46,163 bases of DNA from Aquibium sp. A9E412 (GTDB lineage: Bacteria; Pseudomonadota; Alphaproteobacteria; Rhizobiales; Rhizobiaceae). The notes beneath the pieces were generated by a model. It was not told the DNA's origin and did no database searches. It saw only the letters and a program-made list of their open reading frames with translations. Both the position numbers and the translations under genes were made by a program. Positions 41,336 through 46,163 of the stretch are shown here, piece by piece (positions within the stretch are counted from its first letter, which is position 1; each line of letters opens with the position of its first letter). The stretch is from NCBI RefSeq assembly GCF_030398335.1, contig NZ_JAOAOP010000027.1, positions 1 to 46,163 of the forward strand. Reading direction: 5' to 3'.

Positions 41336-42459
41336 ATGCGGCGCGGCGTCATCCTGCTGTCGGCCGGCGGCACCGGCGGGCACCTGTTTCCCGCCGCCGC
41401 GCTGGCCGCCGCGCTCGGCGCGCGCGGCTGGCAGGTGCACCTGGTCACGGACCGGCGGGCCGAGCGCTTCGCCGCCGACTTTCCAGCCGAGGCGGTGCAC
41501 GCCGTCGACGCCGCGACGATCGGTTCGCGCAATCCGCTCGCCCTGCTCAGGGCCGGCTGGACGATCTGGCGCGGGGTGCGCCAGGCCTCGGCGCTGATCG
41601 CGCGGCTGAGGCCGGCCGCCGTCGTCGGCTTCGGCGGCTATCCGACGCTGCCGCCGCTCTTTGCCGCCACGCGGCGCGGCGTGCCGACGCTGATCCACGA
41701 GCAGAACGCGGTGATGGGGCGCGCCAACCGGGCGCTTGCCGGGCGCGTCGCGGCGATCGCCGGCGGCTTCCTGCCCGAGGGCGAGGGCGCGCACGCGCAC
41801 AAGACGGTGACGACGGGCAACCCGGTGCGCCCGCCGGTCGTCGCCGCCGCGCAGGCCGGCTACGCGCCGCCGGCCGCCGGCGCGCCGGTCCGGCTGCTCG
41901 TCTTCGGCGGCAGCCAGGGCGCGCAGTTCTTCTCGCAGGCGCTGCCCGCGGCGCTGGCGCTGCTGCCGGCGCGCGAGCGGGCGCGGCTCGCCGTCACCCA
42001 GCAGGCGCGGCCGGAGGACGAGACGGCGCTGCGCGCGGCCTATGCCGAGCTCGGCGTCGCGGCCGAGATTTCGCCGTTCTTTTCCGACATGGCCCGGCGC
42101 ATGGCCGAAGCCCACCTCGTCATCGCCCGCGCCGGCGCCTCGACCGTCTCGGAGATCGCCGTGATCGGCCGGCCGGCGCTGCTCGTGCCCTATCCGCACG
42201 CGCTCGACCACGACCAGGCGGCGAACGCGGCTGCCCTGGCGGCGGCCGGCGGGGCGGAGGTGCACGCCCAGGCGATGCTGACGCCCGAGCGCCTGGCCGA
42301 GCGGCTCGGCACGCTGATCAACGCGCCCGAAAGGCTCGCCGCGATGGCCGGGGCGGCGCAGGCGGCCGGCCGGCCGCAGGCGGCCGAGTTGCTTGCCGAC
42401 CTCACAGAAGCTATTGCGTCGGGCATGCCAATCGACGCCATCAAGCGCGGAGCGCGGCC

Positions 42460-42463
<4 letters not shown>
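41336..42463 (+). CDS. murG: Lipid II-forming GlcNAc transferase MurG
   Basis: A 375-residue GT-B glycosyltransferase: [12 protein letters not shown] near residue 9, [37 protein letters not shown] and [11 protein letters not shown], the UDP-GlcNAc site. It converts lipid I to lipid II on the inner membrane face. Its ATG is 2 bp after ftsW; it overlaps murC by ATGA. The frame upstream belongs to a shadow of ftsW. Confidence 0.96.
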
Positions 42464-43868
<1,405 letters not shown>

Positions 43869-43872
<4 letters not shown>

Positions 43873-44834
43873 CCGACGGACGTGCGCTTCTCGACCGGCT
43901 CGGCGACCGGCTGGCCGGCCTGCGCGGCCGGCTGACGCCCGATGCCGGGATGGACAAGATCACCTGGTTCCGCGTCGGCGGCCCGGCCGAGGTGCTGTTC
44001 CAGCCGGCCGACGAGGAGGACCTGGCCGCCTTCCTGCGCGCCGTGCCGGACGACATTCCCGTCACCGTGGTCGGCATCGGCTCCAACCTTTTGGTGCGCG
44101 ACGGCGGCATCGCCGGCTTCGTCGTGCGGCTTTCGGCGCGCGGCTTCGGCACCGCCGAACAGGTCGGCGAGCGGCAGATCCGCGCCGGCGCGGCGACGCC
44201 GGACAAGCGGCTGGCGGCGGTGGCGCTCGAGGCGGGGCTGGGCGGCTTCCACTTCTACCACGGCATTCCCGGCGGCGTCGGCGGCGCGCTGCGCATGAAC
44301 GCCGGCGCCAACGGCGTGGAGACGCGCGAGCGCGTCGTCGAGGTGCGCGCGCTCGACCGCAGGGGCGAGCTGCACGTGCTCGCCAACGCCGACATGGGCT
44401 ATGCCTACCGCCACGCGGCCGCGCCGGCCGATCTGATCTTCACCGCGGCGCTGTTCGAGGGCGAACCGGCCGAGCGCGAGCAGATCCGCCGCGACATGGA
44501 CGCCGTGCAGCAGCACCGCGAGACGGTGCAGCCGATCCGCGAGAAGACCGGCGGCTCGACCTTCAAGAATCCGCCCGGGCATTCGGCCTGGAAGGTGATC
44601 GACGAGGCCGGCTGCCGCGGCCTGATGATCGGCGGCGCGCAGATGTCGCCGATGCACTGCAACTTCATGATCAACACCGGCACGGCGACCGGCTACGATC
44701 TCGAATATCTCGGCGAGACGGTGCGCGCGCGCGTGCTGGAGCATTCCGCCGTGCGGCTGGAATGGGAAATCCGGCGCATCGGCGCCTTCCGGCCCGGCCA
44801 TGCCATCGACCCGTTCCTCGGGCTGATGCTGTAG
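43869..44834 (+). CDS. murB: UDP-N-acetylenolpyruvoylglucosamine reductase MurB
   Basis: A 321-residue FAD enzyme. [25 protein letters not shown] and [18 protein letters not shown] bind FAD; the catalytic Ser is in GGSTFKNP, followed by [12 protein letters not shown] and MHCNFMIN. The compact size fits type II MurB. It reduces enolpyruvyl-UDP-GlcNAc to UDP-MurNAc using NADPH, the committed step. It starts by ATGA overlap with murC and is the last gene before a 205-bp gap. Confidence 0.96.
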
Positions 44835-44844
44835 CGGTTCGGGA

Positions 44845-44868
44845 CGGCCGGGGCGAAAAAACCGGCCG
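44845..44868 (+). terminator. Hairpin after murB
   Basis: Perfect 7-bp stem CGGCCGG/CCGGCCG with a loop of ten bases ending in six A, 10 bp after the murB stop. No T-tract. It may attenuate read-through into ddl. Confidence 0.35.
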
Positions 44869-45039
44869 CGCGGACTCGCCCGGACTTGCCAGCGACTCCC
44901 GTCTCTGATTCTTTGCTCGAAAGCGTTTCCTGATTTGAGTCGGTCGCCGGTGCGGTCCGGGGCTCTGTCCCGGACGGGTCCGATTCACGCGCCAATGCGG
45001 GGGAGCGCGGGGACGGGACGCGAGAGGGACGATCGCTCG

Positions 45040-45966
45040 ATGGCGATGAAGCATGTGGCCGTGCTGATGGGGGGCTTTTCGGCCGAGCGACCGGTCAGCC
45101 TGTCGTCGGGCAAGGCCTGCGCCGATGCGCTGGAGGCCGAGGGCTACCGCGTCACCCGCATCGACGTCGACCGCGACGTGGCGCGCGTGCTGGCCGACCT
45201 CAAGCCCGACGTCGCCTTCAACGCGCTGCACGGCCCCTTTGGCGAGGACGGCACCGTCCAGGGCATCCTCGAATATCTCGCCATTCCCTACACGCATTCC
45301 GGCGTGCTCGCCTCGGCGCTCGCCATGCACAAGGAGCTCGCCAAGACCGTCGCCAGGGCGGCCGGCATTCCGGTCGCCGAGGCGCGCATTCTCGACCGCT
45401 TCCAGATCGGCAGCCGGCACCCGATGCCGCCGCCCTACGTGGTCAAGCCGGTCAATGAGGGCTCGAGCTTCGGCGTCGTCATCGTGCGCGAGGACCAGTC
45501 GCATCCGCCGCAGGTGATCGGCGCGCCGGACTGGAAGTACGGCGACACGGTGATGGTGGAGCGCTACGTGCACGGCCGCGAGCTGACCTGCGCGGTGATG
45601 GGCGACGTGGCGCTCGGCGTGTGCGAGATCGTGCCGGTCGGCCACGCCTTCTACGACTACGATTCGAAATACGTCGCCGGCGGCTCGAAACACGAATGCC
45701 CGGCAAAAATTTCACCGAATATTTACCAAAAGATACAGACACTCTCGCTCAAGGCGCACCAAGCGATCGGCTGCCGCGGCGTGTCCCGTTCGGACTTCCG
45801 CTACGACGACCGGTACTCGGAGAACGGCGAGGTCGTCTGGCTCGAGGTGAACACCCAGCCGGGCATGACGCCGACCTCCCTGGTGCCCGAGATCGCCGCC
45901 GAGGCGGGGCATGGGTTCGGTGAGCTGTTGCGTTGGATGGTGGAGGACGCCTCTTGTTCGCGTTGA
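45040..45966 (+). CDS. ddl: D-alanine--D-alanine ligase
   Basis: A 308-residue ATP-grasp ligase: [14 protein letters not shown] near residue 9, [52 protein letters not shown] and [14 protein letters not shown]. It makes D-Ala-D-Ala for MurF. GAGAGGGA lies about 10 bases before the ATG; a second ATG follows two codons later (45046). The stretch 45701-45745 ([15 protein letters not shown] region) is only about 36% GC although the protein is ordinary, with rare codons such as ATA. The 3' end overlaps the ftsQ start and holds its ribosome site. Confidence 0.96.
   Translation: MAMKHVAVLMGGFSAERPVSLSSGKACADALEAEGYRVTRIDVDRDVARVLADLKPDVAFNALHGPFGEDGTVQGILEYLAIPYTHSGVLASALAMHKELAKTVARAAGIPVAEARILDRFQIGSRHPMPPPYVVKPVNEGSSFGVVIVREDQSHPPQVIGAPDWKYGDTVMVERYVHGRELTCAVMGDVALGVCEIVPVGHAFYDYDSKYVAGGSKHECPAKISPNIYQKIQTLSLKAHQAIGCRGVSRSDFRYDDRYSENGEVVWLEVNTQPGMTPTSLVPEIAAEAGHGFGELLRWMVEDASCSR
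45701..45745 (+). promoter_or_regulatory. AT-rich island inside ddl, possible internal promoter for ftsQ
   Basis: 45 bases with 16 G/C in a gene that is otherwise about 70% GC. Hexamer-like TTTCAC (45710-45715) and GATACA (45732-45737) are 16 bases apart, and TTTACC (45722-45727) is one base from a CtrA half-site (TTAACC). It lies about 210-250 bp before the ftsQ start; E. coli ftsQ promoters also lie inside ddlB. Confidence 0.35.
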
Positions 45967-46163
45967 CGACAGGACATGACAGGCCGGCAAGCGCCGGTGC
46001 GCCGGCGAGGGCCGTCGTGCTGCCGCGCTGGCTGCGCCGTCCTGCGCGTCTCGTCACGCGGCTGGCGGCCGGCCGTTTCGAGCCGCCGCCCTTCGCCGCG
46101 ACCGCGATGACGGCGGCGCTGTTCGCCGCCACCGGGCTCTACGGCGTGGCCGCCGGCGGCCAC
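45954..46163 (+). CDS. ftsQ: Cell division protein FtsQ, N-terminal part (cut by window end)
   Basis: The first 70 residues are present: a basic cytoplasmic tail with [14 protein letters not shown], then the phrase [25 protein letters not shown], which begins the single membrane helix of FtsQ. The rest lies beyond the window. FtsQ links early and late division proteins (FtsQLB). Start is TTG at 45954, with GGAGG 7 bases upstream inside ddl; a second TTG at 45963 is possible. The first 13 bases overlap the ddl end. The call rests on position after ddl and on this N-terminal pattern. Confidence 0.85.
   Translation, partial: MFALTTGHDRPASAGAPARAVVLPRWLRRPARLVTRLAAGRFEPPPFAATAMTAALFAATGLYGVAAGGH

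Noticed and set aside
44905-44945. AAGCGTTTCC stretch in the murB-ddl gap as a fourth repeat copy
   Set aside because: Only about ten bases match; the hairpin part is absent.

Overview
The window is very GC-rich chromosomal DNA (roughly 70% by eye) with tightly packed genes. It looks like an alphaproteobacterium of the order Hyphomicrobiales (Rhizobiales). The indicators are the dcw gene order, an HWE histidine kinase with a stand-alone receiver, an ArsR-methyltransferase fusion next to metF, btaAB betaine-lipid genes, a CsgH-type curli protein, a TrmO/DUF2293 pair and short interspersed palindromic repeats. I cannot name a genus. I see no tRNA, CRISPR array, insertion sequence or phage gene, and no clear sign of recent transfer.

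Layout. 1-1730 (minus): two curlin-repeat proteins flanking a CsgH-like protein, divergent from the translation factor ettA (1973-3622). 3756-5590: HWE sensor kinase overlapping a receiver-only response regulator, convergent with a small cysteine-rich exported protein. 6245-8084: FabH-like ketosynthase and a MOSC protein. 8113-8963 (minus): trmO and DUF2293, divergent from the ArsR-methyltransferase regulator and metF (9009-10951) across a 16-bp perfect palindrome. 11225-13698 (minus): an unlisted 28-residue membrane peptide, an amidase and a DMT exporter. 13858-15681: ornithine decarboxylase-type enzyme and an SPW-repeat membrane protein. 15791-17876 (minus): MltB-like transglycosylase and GH25 lipoprotein, divergent from a beta-lactamase-fold hydrolase. 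19419-21325 (minus): btaB-btaA. 21476-25120 (minus): a 5-oxoprolinase-type fusion protein, divergent from a MarR-like regulator. 26006-28985: acidic lipoprotein, TerB-DnaJ co-chaperone, amidase, lytic transglycosylase. 29055-29478: RNase P RNA. 29608-30723 (minus): a Cys/Met-metabolism PLP enzyme.

From 31172 to the right edge runs the division and cell-wall cluster: mraZ, rsmH, ftsL, ftsI, murE, murF, mraY, murD, ftsW, murG, murC, murB, then after a 205-bp gap ddl and the start of ftsQ. Most junctions are 4-base start/stop overlaps. The cluster makes lipid II from UDP-GlcNAc-enolpyruvate onward and supplies the septal synthase FtsW-FtsI. Four other peptidoglycan-acting enzymes (MltB-like, GH25, amidase, SLT) lie within 15 kb upstream.

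The window holds no clear-cut novel multi-gene system. The most interesting signals are regulatory or small: a 26-bp element shared by the two curlin promoters, the palindrome between trmO and the ArsR-methyltransferase gene, a triple 11-bp repeat upstream of btaA, three 10-bp-phased MraZ-type boxes, a 28-residue gene with its own promoter, a three-copy interspersed palindromic repeat, and an AT-rich synonymous island inside ddl that may hide the ftsQ promoter.
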